NCBI GenBank assembly: GCA_015258785.1
Contig: JABZHP010000011.1
Coordinates: 1 to 29,004, forward strand
Direction: 5' to 3'
DNA: 29,004 nucleotides
DNA from: Atopobium sp.
Lineage (GTDB): Bacteria > Actinomycetota > Coriobacteriia > Coriobacteriales > Atopobiaceae
The position numbers and the translations under genes are program-made. The notes under the pieces were generated by a model, which was not told the origin of the DNA, did no database searches, and saw only the letters and a list, made by a program, of their open reading frames with translations. Positions 1 to 7,560 of the stretch are shown here, piece after piece. Position 1 is the first letter of the stretch, and every line of letters begins with the position of its first letter.

Positions 1-175
1 GTTTACGAGAACGCATTAATCCATTATCACCGAACGCATTGTATGCATTAATCCATGTGCGTAGCTGTGAATCAGAACCAAGTCCATATTTTTTAGAAAG
101 ATATTTCACTCCACCTTTGCCATCTAAATACTCTAAAACGACTTTCTTCTTGAATTCAAAACTATGTTTTGCCAT
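1..175 (-). CDS. IS3-family transposase OrfA, N-terminal 58 residues (runs off the window)
   Basis: The visible protein starts MAKHSFEFKKKVVLEYL and continues through a helix-turn-helix with the pattern KKYGLGSDSQLRTWINAY, ending near a GDNGLMRSRK motif. This is the typical N-terminal DNA-binding segment of IS150-like OrfA, which binds the element's terminal repeats. OrfB, with the DDE integrase core usually made by -1 frameshifting, should lie beyond base 1. The ATG at 173-175 is preceded by AGGAGG (187-192) with a spacer of about 11 bases. That ribosome-binding site lies within one arm of a hairpin formed with the IS end. The 58 codons shown have no stop or frameshift, so this part looks intact. 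Confidence 0.85.
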   Translation of the reverse strand, partial: MAKHSFEFKKKVVLEYLDGKGGVKYLSKKYGLGSDSQLRTWINAYNAFGDNGLMRSRK

Positions 176-180
176 AAAAA

Positions 181-229
181 TACCGACCTCCTAATCGTTA
201 GATTTTGGTCTAACTTTTGGGGGTCGGTA
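181..229 (-). repeat. Fold-back hairpin at the IS end covering the transposase ribosome-binding site
   Basis: TACCGACC (181-188) is perfectly complementary to GGTCGGTA (222-229). After one mismatch, two more G-C pairs follow (190-191 with 219-220). Inside lies a second perfect stem, GTTAGA (197-202) with TCTAAC (209-214), leaving a 6-base loop. The transposase AGGAGG (187-192, minus strand) is in the outer stem. A transcript entering from the flanking chromosome would carry both arms; one starting inside the element would lack the distal arm. This is the arrangement expected for protection against read-through expression. Confidence 0.7.
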
Positions 230-279
230 CAGCATGCAACCAAGCTCTTTTACATAACAAGTTATGAGGGGCCAATGCC

Positions 280-1521
280 TTAGCTTAGGACAACGCCGCC
301 AAGCCAGCCCCACCTTGGAGTACTCAAAGCACCAAGCTGAGAAATCCAAGAACTCAAGCTCTGGCTTCTTACAATACCAGAGAGGCAGTGCCTGACCATG
401 CCGCCACCAATGTAAATGCCAACGTGGCCGTAAATCAGAGCTGCAGCAGAACCGCCAAGGGTTGGAACAGCAATAATCATGCCAGGCTCAATAGCGCTCT
501 GGTCAGTAGAGTAGCACCAGGAATAGTACATATCACAAGCGTTGCCATAGAAGGTGCCAACACCTGCGTTTGAGAAGACGTTGGAGACCCAAGCTGCACA
601 GAAGCCAGCACCGGTAGATCCGGTATAGCCTGCAGCATTAACAACTGCAGCAGCAGAACCAGAACCAGCAGAAGAGGTTCCTCCTCCGCCACCGCCACCA
701 GAGTAGCTACTACTTCCACCGCTGTCGCTTGATGCAGCAGCACGTTGAGCAGCAACACGCTCTGCCTCCTGCTGAGCAGCAAGAAGCTCAGAATCACGCT
801 GAGCGATAAGCTCTTTTACGTTGTCATCAAGATTTGCAACAACGTTTGCAGCGTCCGCCTGACGAGCAGAAATATCATTAAGCTGAGACTCCTGGGAAGC
901 ACGGAGGTTCTCAAGTTCAGCCTTCTTATTCTCTAGCTCGGTCTTCTCGGACTGAAGAGCAGCCTTATCAGACTCAAGAGCAGCCTTCAGATTCTTAACT
1001 TCCTCAATCATCTTCTGATCGGACTCAGAAATCTTATCGAGGTAGTAAATATTAGAAGTGAGCTCCTCAAAGCTTGCAGAAGAAAGAATCATCTCCAAAG
1101 CACCAGCTGGGCCAGCCTTGTAGTTGCTGGACATACGAGCGCCAAGTTCTTTTCTCTTCTCGGCAATCTGAGTTTCCTTTTCAGAAATCTCTTTCTGCTT
1201 AGCATCAATCTGATTCTGCTTATCTGCAATCTGATCAGAAATAGCGCCAATCTGAGAGTTAGTGTCATTGAGGCTTGCTTGCATGCTAGAGACCTCATTA
1301 GAAATCTCATCAAGCAGCTTCTGAGCAGCATCGTAATCGCTACGAGCAGCATCAATCTGAGCCTGGGTAACACCAAAAGCAGGACGGGTATTAATCAGGG
1401 ATGCAGTAACGGCAGCGGCAGCAATGCCCATGCCGGCAAAAATCTTAAGAGCATCACGACGGTTGAAAAGAGCAGCGCTCTGCTCCTCAATGGTTGTGCC
1501 TTGCTGTTTCTTTAAACTCAT
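280..1521 (-). CDS. Tat-exported coiled-coil cell-wall hydrolase with C-terminal NlpC/P60- or CHAP-like cysteine peptidase domain
   Basis: The 413-residue protein starts with a twin-arginine signal: N20-R21-R22-D-A-L-K followed by a hydrophobic, alanine-rich stretch (about 28-44) and a likely cleavage site near AFG at 48-50. Residues 52-260 are a long coiled coil rich in Glu, Lys, Gln and Ala, with a short break around 130-160, as in PcsB/CwlO-type hydrolases. A Ser/Gly linker (264-289) leads to the catalytic domain, with a candidate nucleophile Cys308 (GFCAAWV) and His366 (YGHVGIYIGGG). It probably cuts peptidoglycan cross-links outside the membrane, with the coiled coil restraining activity. 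The ATG at 1519-1521 has AGGAG 7 bases upstream. The peptidase family is read from motifs only, and the choice between NlpC/P60 and CHAP is uncertain. Export through Tat instead of Sec would be unusual for this architecture. Confidence 0.8.
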   Translation of the reverse strand: MSLKKQQGTTIEEQSAALFNRRDALKIFAGMGIAAAAVTASLINTRPAFGVTQAQIDAARSDYDAAQKLLDEISNEVSSMQASLNDTNSQIGAISDQIADKQNQIDAKQKEISEKETQIAEKRKELGARMSSNYKAGPAGALEMILSSASFEELTSNIYYLDKISESDQKMIEEVKNLKAALESDKAALQSEKTELENKKAELENLRASQESQLNDISARQADAANVVANLDDNVKELIAQRDSELLAAQQEAERVAAQRAAASSDSGGSSSYSGGGGGGGTSSAGSGSAAAVVNAAGYTGSTGAGFCAAWVSNVFSNAGVGTFYGNACDMYYSWCYSTDQSAIEPGMIIAVPTLGGSAAALIYGHVGIYIGGGMVRHCLSGIVRSQSLSSWISQLGALSTPRWGWLGGVVLS

Positions 1522-1569
1522 AAGGGTCTCCTAGAACGTTTAGTAGTACGGTGTGACCTTTGAGAGACT

Positions 1570-1599
1570 ATTCTACCCGAGATACACGATGATATTCAA
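1570..1599 (-). promoter_or_regulatory. Probable promoter of the cell-wall hydrolase gene
   Basis: On the minus strand, TTGAAT (1594-1599) and TAGAAT (1570-1575) are separated by 18 bases and match sigma-70-type -35 (4/6) and -10 (5/6) boxes. Transcription would start near 1563, giving a leader of about 40 bases before the ATG at 1521. The site lies between the end of the upstream NA37 gene and the hydrolase, so the hydrolase is probably its own unit. Confidence 0.6.
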
Positions 1600-1623
1600 A
1601 AAGATACGTAATTTACAAACTTC

Positions 1624-1649
1624 CCAAAACGAATTTCGGGGAGTTTTGG
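1624..1649 (-). terminator. Weak candidate terminator after the NA37-family gene
   Basis: CCAAAAC (1624-1630) pairs perfectly with GTTTTGG (1643-1649) across a 12-base loop, 28 bases after the stop codon of the NA37 gene. The following minus-strand sequence, GAAGTTTGTAAATT, is only moderately T-rich, so termination efficiency is doubtful. Confidence 0.35.
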
Positions 1650-1677
1650 CTCTAAATTGTGAGGTCAGAGATAGGAT

Positions 1678-2739
1678 TTAGCGGTTTTCAATATGTGCAA
1701 CATTTTTTATTGATATGGTAATCCTACCGTCAGACTCGTGAGAAAATTCTAGGTAACCTGGACGATCCGTTAGGTTTGAGGGAAATGAAATCTCAATTCC
1801 CGTATCGGTGCGGATTTTATGATTCTTTGCAATTCTGTTAACAACACCCCGTTTAACAGGAACTTCTTCGGGGAGCTCTCTACTTGCCACCTGAGCCTCG
1901 TACTTTTCCTGAATCTCAGGATGCTCCTCAAAGATACGCTTACCAACCTTGATAGGGTCTACTACCTCTTCTACCTCTGCTGCTTCTGCAACGGCAGCCT
2001 TAGCACGAGACACCTCAACAGCAGGCTCAAGGCCATACTCTTCAGCCAAATCTTGAACAATGACGGTTACCTCGCCAATAACCTCATGGCTTGATGCCTC
2101 TGACGTGCACTCAAGGAAAAGCTCTGGGATGATGAACTTTCCCTCTCCTGCCACAGAGCGATCATGATCATGAAAATCAATGGTGCCAGTATCCAAGTCA
2201 ATGACTGCATATGAATCAACCTTTTGCGTAGGAGAAGGCAGTGTTGCATCTTGGCGCAAAATCTCATTTGCAGAGCCGTTGACGTCATGAATAAAAGCCT
2301 GCTTGCGCGGAAGAAGCACAATGGCAAAAAGACGTCTTCCCTCGCCCTCAAATGCCTCAGCCTGAGCTTCCTCATCATCTGCAGCAGCACTGGCAAGCGC
2401 CTGACCTGCGTCAGTATCAATGTAGTCCGCTACAAGAAGATCGCACTGCTCAACGTCATCTGCGCGACGAAGCTCTTCCCAGAACCACTGAGCGATCTGA
2501 TGAGAAAACTCTACAAACTCAACGTCTCCGTGGGCATACTCCTGAAGACCTCCAGCAAAATTACTGGTAGGAGCAAACTCTCCATGTCTAGACTCTGGAT
2601 TTGCCGTAATTTTACGCAGTCTACGCTGTACGTATGACTTTGTCTGACGATCCTCTAAATCCAAGGTAGATTGAGAGAAGTACTTAGTTCCCGTCTCAAA
2701 ATCAAAGACGTGAAGAATTGCCTTAGTAACTCTAAGCAT
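1678..2739 (-). CDS. NA37/NdpA (YejK-like) nucleoid-associated protein
   Basis: This 353-residue soluble, acidic protein begins MLRVTKAILHVFDFETG and shows the layout of the 37-kDa nucleoid-associated family: an N-terminal segment with LLVADYIDTD-type strands, a central ARRLF/LPRKQAFIH region, and a C-terminal domain ending in a beta-rich stretch (GIEISFPSNL ... GRITISIKNVAHIENR). Members bind the nucleoid in Gram-negative bacteria; their biochemical role is not settled. There is no signal peptide or membrane segment. GAGG precedes the ATG at 2737-2739. It sits 42 bases downstream of the PTS EIIA gene on the same strand, so the two are probably co-transcribed, but no functional link is known. 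Family assignment rests on overall pattern and length, without a search. Confidence 0.7.
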   Translation of the reverse strand: MLRVTKAILHVFDFETGTKYFSQSTLDLEDRQTKSYVQRRLRKITANPESRHGEFAPTSNFAGGLQEYAHGDVEFVEFSHQIAQWFWEELRRADDVEQCDLLVADYIDTDAGQALASAAADDEEAQAEAFEGEGRRLFAIVLLPRKQAFIHDVNGSANEILRQDATLPSPTQKVDSYAVIDLDTGTIDFHDHDRSVAGEGKFIIPELFLECTSEASSHEVIGEVTVIVQDLAEEYGLEPAVEVSRAKAAVAEAAEVEEVVDPIKVGKRIFEEHPEIQEKYEAQVASRELPEEVPVKRGVVNRIAKNHKIRTDTGIEISFPSNLTDRPGYLEFSHESDGRITISIKNVAHIENR

Positions 2740-2781
2740 GTAAAACCTCGTTTATTGCAGATGTTTTGCTGGCGAGAAACC

Positions 2782-3345
2782 CTAGTGCTTGACGCACATC
2801 AGAGGATCGCCAATCTTAACCAGTGGACGACCACCAATCAGCGTTCCGGACTCACCAATAAGATCAATGCGCTCATACTGATCTGCATTAACAACGGTAA
2901 CAACCACAACGTTCTCATATCCTGCTTCTTCAATAGCAGCGGCATCAAATGAAATCAGTGGGGTACCGGCCTTGACCTCATCGTTAGCGTGAACGTAACG
3001 GGTAAAACCCTTACCGTTCATCTCGATGGTTCCAACACCAATGTGAATCAGAATCTCAATACCAGTATCAGTGGTAAGGCCAATTGAGTGATTGGTTACG
3101 TTAGTTGCGGTAACGCGAGCATTGCAAGGAGCATAGACGCAATCAAGACCAACAGGCAAAATGCCATAGCCCTGGCCAAAGAGACCGCTTGAGATTACCT
3201 CATCGTGTACCTCTTGTACGCTTACCAGGACACCAGAAACTGGTGCATAGATAGTGTCTTCCCTAGTAGCAAATGTAGCCTTCTGAGGCTGCTCTGTTCC
3301 GTTAGAAGGAACAAATACATTCTTAACCTTTGACCAAAGACCCAT
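2782..3345 (-). CDS. crr: Stand-alone PTS glucose-type EIIA component (EIIA-Glc/Crr-like)
   Basis: This cytosolic phosphocarrier of 187 residues takes phosphate from HPr and passes it to an EIIB domain of a sugar permease, and in many bacteria it also acts as a regulator. The fold is recognisable from YAPVSGVLVSVQEV (33-46), the histidine pair H86 (TNHSIGL) and H101 (LIHIGVGTIEMNGKGF), and DEVKAGTPLISFD near 120-135. H101 corresponds to the phosphorylated histidine of E. coli EIIA-Glc and H86 to its partner. No EIIB or EIIC gene is adjacent, so it must serve permeases encoded elsewhere. AAGGAGG lies 5 bases before the ATG at 3343-3345. It is the first gene of a likely two-gene unit with the NA37 gene. 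Confidence 0.9.
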   Translation of the reverse strand: MGLWSKVKNVFVPSNGTEQPQKATFATREDTIYAPVSGVLVSVQEVHDEVISSGLFGQGYGILPVGLDCVYAPCNARVTATNVTNHSIGLTTDTGIEILIHIGVGTIEMNGKGFTRYVHANDEVKAGTPLISFDAAAIEEAGYENVVVVTVVNADQYERIDLIGESGTLIGGRPLVKIGDPLMCVKH

Positions 3346-3412
3346 GATGCCTCCTTGAGTATGTGCTCTGCACAGATACCATCTGACATAACGTTTCTAT
3401 TTTACCTAAGCG

Positions 3413-3451
3413 AGAAGGACGAATGCTCCACAGAGAAACATCCGTCCTTCT
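3413..3451 (-). terminator. Candidate terminator after the BceB-like permease gene
   Basis: GAAGGACG (3414-3421) pairs perfectly with CGTCCTTC (3443-3450), extended by one A-T pair, with a further ATG/CAT match inside after one mismatch. It lies about 30 bases after the permease stop codon. The minus-strand tail (TCTCGCTTAGG) lacks a good T run, so termination may be weak or Rho-assisted. Confidence 0.45.
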
Positions 3452-3480
3452 TTCACGAATTTACAACACGAAGATGCAGA

Positions 3481-5586
3481 CTATTGCATTCTCTTAGCAC
3501 CTCTAAAGATGATTGAACGTGCAGCAAAATAGGTAACCAGGAAGTATCCACCATACAAAGCAGCTACGACTGCAACTACTCCACCAATGCTGCTAGCTAC
3601 ATCAAAGTTGCCAATCGACTTGATGACAGAAACCATAATAGACATTGCGCATGTTGCGTGCGCAGCTGCCATAAGCAGTGGGAACAGGAAGTACACGCCA
3701 ATCTGAACAAAGAGTGCGCGACTTGCAAGGCCCTTCTCGGCACCTAGCTCTGCCAGGACTTGGTAGGCACGGGCGTTATCCGATGCCTCGGAGAGCTGTT
3801 GAAGTGCCAGAATAGCAGCGCACGCAATGAAGAGTACCAAACCAATATACAGTGCCAAATACGTCACAATACCAGAGAGTCCAACAGTAGATTGAATGTA
3901 CTGAGAAGCAGTGACCACAAACATTAAAGAATATGGGTCGGAATCGTTGCCAGTTAGGCCACCATCGTCAAAGTACTGCTTCATCTGATTTCGGAACTGA
4001 GCTTCAGTAGCATCACCTGGAGTTTGGTAGTTACCTAAGATATAAGAGTTGGTCAAAACGGTGCTTGAAGGGAAACTTTGATCAGCAACAACCACAATTC
4101 CAGCTGCTGGCATAAGTGCAGGACCGCCTTGTGTCTGCGCAATGTCGAGCGTTCCGCCAACAGCATGAAGCTTGTGGCCCTCAATGGTGAGCTCGGGATT
4201 GTTTGCAAGAGAATCCTGCCAGTATTTTGTGAGATTAGTATCTAGCGTCCAAACCATATAGCCGTCAGTACCAAAGTCAACAGGCTCAAGCCCAGATGCA
4301 ACGCGCAGTTTGTTGTACTGAGAAGCTCGCATCAAAGTTACGTTTTTCTGCGCAGGATCTTCCTGGCCACTATAGCCGGTAAAGTAATCACTAAAGCGCT
4401 TGCCTGTTACAGCATCAATAGAGCCATACGTAAAACTAGGCGTTGTTGGATCACTTTGAGCGTAGTACGTATCTACCTGGAAGGCGTTTTTGATAGTTTT
4501 ATCCCACTCTGGATCTAGCTTCTGCACTACAGAAAGGTAGTCGTACGAATCTGCTGGACCAGGAGTATAACTGCGCTCTGAGCCTGGATTGATTGCTACA
4601 GAAACATCGTACGTTTTAAGCTTAGAGAAACTGGCGTTCATAGAGTCAACAAGCGAGAAGCCCGTACCAAGTCCACAGACTGCCACAAAGAGCATAGCGC
4701 AGACTAGAGAGATAGAAACCCAAGCAGTATTAACGCGGGCGTTAAACTGACGCAGGATAAATGAGTGAAGACCCTTGTAGTAGAAGCCCTTCTGCATCTG
4801 CATAAATCTGAGCAAAAAACCAGAGATTGAGAAGAAGAAGAGTGCTGTGCCCACCGATACCAAAGCAGTGGCCATGGCAAACTCGTCATCTATCTGTTTT
4901 AAACCATTGTGCTGAAGCAGGATATAGGAATAAGCAATGATTCCAAGAGAGGCCAAGAAGAGCAGTACTGAAACGGTAAGGTTTCTTACCTTGACGGTCT
5001 GAGTTACTTTGTCTGCGTTAAGAAGGTCAATAAGCTTATAGCGGGACACCGTGGTGACGTTAAAAATCAGCGCAACCACAAACATGACCACAAAGTAAAT
5101 AACCGTTTGAATCAACGCAGCTTGCGAGAAGACAAATTTGAATGAATCAAGAGTCGTATTGAACATATGGGCCGTTGCAAACATCATAAATTGAGAGATA
5201 AAAATACCTGCAACAAGTCCAACTACCAGGGCGAGAAAACCAACAAGCAGTGTCTCAATACTCATAATCTTAGAGACATTTCTCTTGGTCATACCCAGTA
5301 TCTGGTACATACCAAATTCTTTTTTTCTACGGCGAATCAGAAATTGATTAGCGTAGACAACAAGAAATCCCATAATAACGGCGAGAAAAACGCTTACTCC
5401 AGAGATGGTATTACTTAAGAGCTGAACAATGCGTCTCTGGTCTTCAGAAAGATCCAACACCATGGACTGCTGAGTGATTGAATTGAAGGAATAAAACAGT
5501 GCAACGCCTACTGCCAATGTCAGAAAGTAAATGCTGAAATCGCGCAGTGATTTCTTGACGTTACCAAGCGCGATTTTACTGTACAT
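3481..5586 (-). CDS. BceB-type ABC transporter permease (FtsX superfamily, antimicrobial peptide sensing/resistance)
   Basis: The 701-residue protein has the BceB layout: TM1 (about 17-37), TM2-4 in the first 135 residues, further helices to about 310, a large extracellular domain between about 316 and 570, then three C-terminal helices. FGMYQILGMTKRNV (91-104) is the FtsX-type coupling region after TM2. Such permeases bind cell-wall-targeting peptide antibiotics and signal to a BceS-type kinase. The ATG at 5584-5586 was chosen because GGAGGAG lies just upstream and MYSKIALGNVKKS is the typical N-terminus of the family. It overlaps the ATPase gene by 11 bases, so the two are translationally coupled. 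An upstream in-frame start at 5661 would add 25 residues read entirely inside the ATPase gene and is unlikely. The peptide substrate cannot be read from sequence. Confidence 0.88.
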   Translation of the reverse strand: MYSKIALGNVKKSLRDFSIYFLTLAVGVALFYSFNSITQQSMVLDLSEDQRRIVQLLSNTISGVSVFLAVIMGFLVVYANQFLIRRRKKEFGMYQILGMTKRNVSKIMSIETLLVGFLALVVGLVAGIFISQFMMFATAHMFNTTLDSFKFVFSQAALIQTVIYFVVMFVVALIFNVTTVSRYKLIDLLNADKVTQTVKVRNLTVSVLLFLASLGIIAYSYILLQHNGLKQIDDEFAMATALVSVGTALFFFSISGFLLRFMQMQKGFYYKGLHSFILRQFNARVNTAWVSISLVCAMLFVAVCGLGTGFSLVDSMNASFSKLKTYDVSVAINPGSERSYTPGPADSYDYLSVVQKLDPEWDKTIKNAFQVDTYYAQSDPTTPSFTYGSIDAVTGKRFSDYFTGYSGQEDPAQKNVTLMRASQYNKLRVASGLEPVDFGTDGYMVWTLDTNLTKYWQDSLANNPELTIEGHKLHAVGGTLDIAQTQGGPALMPAAGIVVVADQSFPSSTVLTNSYILGNYQTPGDATEAQFRNQMKQYFDDGGLTGNDSDPYSLMFVVTASQYIQSTVGLSGIVTYLALYIGLVLFIACAAILALQQLSEASDNARAYQVLAELGAEKGLASRALFVQIGVYFLFPLLMAAAHATCAMSIMVSVIKSIGNFDVASSIGGVVAVVAALYGGYFLVTYFAARSIIFRGAKRMQ

Positions 5587-6406
5587 CAGCACCCTCTCCT
5601 CCCAGGAATGAAACAACGTCCATGATCTGGTCAAAGAACTGCTTACGGGGTTTCTCGCCACGAACTATCTCGTTAAAGATGCGACCATCTTTAATGAAAA
5701 TGACGCGATGAGCGTAAGAAGCTGCATATGAATCGTGAGTAACCATGGCAATAGTTGCGCCATTACGGTTGAGGTTCTCAAAGCTCTCAAGAAGTGTGCG
5801 GGCGTTCTTTGAGTCAAGTGCGCCGGTTGGCTCGTCTGCAAGGACCAGCGAAGGATTAGTGACAATTGCTCGAGCTGCAGCAACGCGTTGACGCTGGCCA
5901 CCGGACATCTCGTAAGGGAACTTATCAAGTACCTCAGAAATCTGAAGCAGCTTGGCAACGTTTTCTACGCGCTCCAAAACTTCCTGCGCGCGGACATGAC
6001 CAATGGTTAAAGAGAGCGCGATATTCTCGCGAGCAGTAAGGCTGTCAAGCAAGTTTGCGTCCTGGAAAATAAAGCCCAGACGGTCACGCCTAAAGGCAGA
6101 AAGCTCTGCTCCACGCAGTCTGGAAAGTTCTTGGTCATCAATAAAGATGTGGCCCGCAGATGCCTGATCAATGGTAGAGATGCAGTTCAAAAGTGTAGTT
6201 TTGCCAGAACCGGAAGGACCCATGATAGCGATAAACTCACCGCGAGCTACAGAAAGATTAATGCCGTCCAGCGCCTTAGTGATATTTCCACGAGTTCCAT
6301 AGTACTTCTCGAGGTTTTGGCAAACCAAAACGGTGTGAGGCTTAAGTGCTGAAGATTGTCCAGCCACAACAGTTGGCTGAGTTGGAGCTGTTTGAGTAGC
6401 TACCAT
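5576..6406 (-). CDS. BceA-type ABC transporter ATPase
   Basis: This nucleotide-binding subunit of about 276 residues powers the overlapping BceB-like permease. It shows Walker A (GPSGSGKTT), the Q-loop (FIFQDANLLDSLTARENI, the form typical of BceA), signature MSGGQRQR, Walker B LVLADEPTGALDS and the H-loop histidine (VTHD). Residues before about 25 are a non-conserved, Thr/Ala/Pro-rich extension. The ATG at 6404-6406 is preferred because AAAGGA sits 6 bases upstream; an ATG five codons earlier (6419-6421) has a poorer site. The gene is divergent from the plus-strand acetyltransferase and has a candidate response-regulator operator upstream. The partner two-component genes lie about 1.4 kb away on the same strand. 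Confidence 0.92.
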   Translation of the reverse strand: MVATQTAPTQPTVVAGQSSALKPHTVLVCQNLEKYYGTRGNITKALDGINLSVARGEFIAIMGPSGSGKTTLLNCISTIDQASAGHIFIDDQELSRLRGAELSAFRRDRLGFIFQDANLLDSLTARENIALSLTIGHVRAQEVLERVENVAKLLQISEVLDKFPYEMSGGQRQRVAAARAIVTNPSLVLADEPTGALDSKNARTLLESFENLNRNGATIAMVTHDSYAASYAHRVIFIKDGRIFNEIVRGEKPRKQFFDQIMDVVSFLGGEGADVQ

Positions 6407-6442
6407 GTTGCGTCCTTTCATTGAAAGCGAGTAAATCTTGAG

Positions 6443-6500
6443 ATATATACTCCATCACTACCGTTCACGTTGCCATCGATTGACCTTACAGAAACCTTAC
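6443..6500 (-). promoter_or_regulatory. Candidate activator-dependent promoter of the BceAB-like operon with a direct-repeat operator
   Basis: On the minus strand, GTAAGGT occurs twice, at 6494-6500 and 6483-6489, exactly 11 bases apart, the period of paired half-sites bound by OmpR/PhoB-family regulators. Further downstream lies an AT-rich -10-like TATATAT (6443-6449). The position 17 bases upstream of it reads CAACGT, a poor -35 box, as expected when an activator is needed. The repeats sit directly upstream of that -35 position. A response regulator of this class is encoded in the window. Confidence 0.5.
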
Positions 6501-6558
6501 GCTTTTCTCACTTTGATGTGTCAAAATATCACTATCAAGCATACGGGAGGGGCATGCT

Positions 6559-7560
6559 ATGCAGTTAGTAATTAAAAGATTTGGGCAGCTTACCGCTAAA
6601 GAGTTATATCAAATTCTTTCTCTAAGAGCAGAAACGTTTATTGTTGATCAGCAGATTATGTACAACGATCTTGATAACGTTGATCAAGTTTCTACCCATG
6701 TCTTTTATCAAGATACTGACTCGGTAGCTGCATATTTACGTATCATTGATGCAGGACAGTCATACAACTCCCCTCTTATTGGACGCGTATGCGTCAGCAA
6801 CAAAGGTGCTGGTATTGGCTCAAAGCTGCTGCATGATACCCTTGATTACCTGGCACAAGAAAGTAGTGCTTCCGAGGTGTTAGTTGAGTCGCAACTTAAA
6901 GCTCAGCCCTTCTACGAGCGCGCTGGGTTTACGCAGGCATCTTCTAAGGTGCTTGATCACTTTGGCGTGCTTCACCATGTGCTCTCCTTTGACCTTGATG
7001 CATATCGTCAGACGAGAAATGCGGTCAGTATTGATGATGCTACTGTGTCTATTCGACCTCTTGAAGCAACCGATTTGCGCACACTGCAGAAGCTTAGCGT
7101 TGAGACATTTGTAGACACTTTTATTGACTCAAATACAGCAGATGATTTAGCAAGTTGCATGGACTCGCTCTACAACATAGAAAAGCTTGCCCGTGAGCTT
7201 GCTGCTAAACACTCATATTTCTATTTTGTTGAGGTAGAAGGTCAAGTAGCTGGTTACCTGAAGCTCAATACGCGTTATGAGCAAACCGAGGGTCAGCGCG
7301 ATGACTCACTTGAAATTGAACGCCTGTATATCCTTCCGCGTTACAAAGGCCTACACCTTGGATCAAAGCTCATGAAATTTGCCCTTGATTTAGCAAAAGA
7401 GAAGGGTAAGAAGCGCGTGTGGCTGGGTGTTTGGGAACACAATGAGCCTGCTAAGGCATTTTATTCACATTGGGGATTCAAGCGTTTTAGTCAGCATACC
7501 TTCCCAGTAGGAAGCGATCCTCAAACGGATGAATTGTGGGAGCTTCTAATTGAGAACTAG
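6559..7560 (+). CDS. Double-domain GNAT acetyltransferase (ElaA-like N-terminal domain plus second GNAT domain)
   Basis: The 333-residue protein contains two acetyltransferase domains. Residues 1-150 resemble ElaA: LRAETFIVDQQIMYNDLDNVDQ (27-48), then YLRIIDAG and the acetyl-CoA loop RVCVSNKGAGIGSKLL. Residues 155-333 form a second GNAT domain with IERLYILPRYKGLHLGSKLM (acetyl-CoA pyrophosphate loop) and NEPAKAFYSHWGF near the C-terminus. Substrates are unknown; some GNATs inactivate antibiotics or acetylate polyamines or protein N-termini. GGGAGGGG precedes the ATG. The gene is divergent from the BceAB-like operon and its 3' end overlaps the small membrane protein gene on the other strand by 15 bases. 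Its position between the two halves of a peptide-resistance module is suggestive but not evidence of a shared role. Confidence 0.85.
   Translation: MQLVIKRFGQLTAKELYQILSLRAETFIVDQQIMYNDLDNVDQVSTHVFYQDTDSVAAYLRIIDAGQSYNSPLIGRVCVSNKGAGIGSKLLHDTLDYLAQESSASEVLVESQLKAQPFYERAGFTQASSKVLDHFGVLHHVLSFDLDAYRQTRNAVSIDDATVSIRPLEATDLRTLQKLSVETFVDTFIDSNTADDLASCMDSLYNIEKLARELAAKHSYFYFVEVEGQVAGYLKLNTRYEQTEGQRDDSLEIERLYILPRYKGLHLGSKLMKFALDLAKEKGKKRVWLGVWEHNEPAKAFYSHWGFKRFSQHTFPVGSDPQTDELWELLIEN

Larger units (their letters stand above)
1..231 (-). mobile_element. Left end of an IS3-family (IS150-like) insertion sequence, truncated by the window edge
   Basis: The element ends at about position 231, where the minus strand begins TGTACCGACCCCC, a TG...CA-type terminus like those of the IS150 group. 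The transposase OrfA starts 56 bases inside. The other end, OrfB and the target duplication lie outside the window, so the insertion's full size and integrity are unknown. It lies about 48 bases beyond the stop codon of the neighbouring cell-wall hydrolase gene and does not interrupt it. The terminus was placed by family resemblance, not by matching both inverted repeats. Confidence 0.75.

Noticed and set aside
253..266. CATAACAAGTTATG palindrome between the IS end and the hydrolase stop, as a terminator or IS target repeat
   Set aside because: It has no T run on the minus strand, and the other IS end is missing, so no target duplication can be shown.
5587..5661. Longer start for the BceB-like permease
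   Set aside because: It would extend 25 residues inside the ATPase gene. The ATG at 5586 has a good ribosome-binding site and a family-typical N-terminus.
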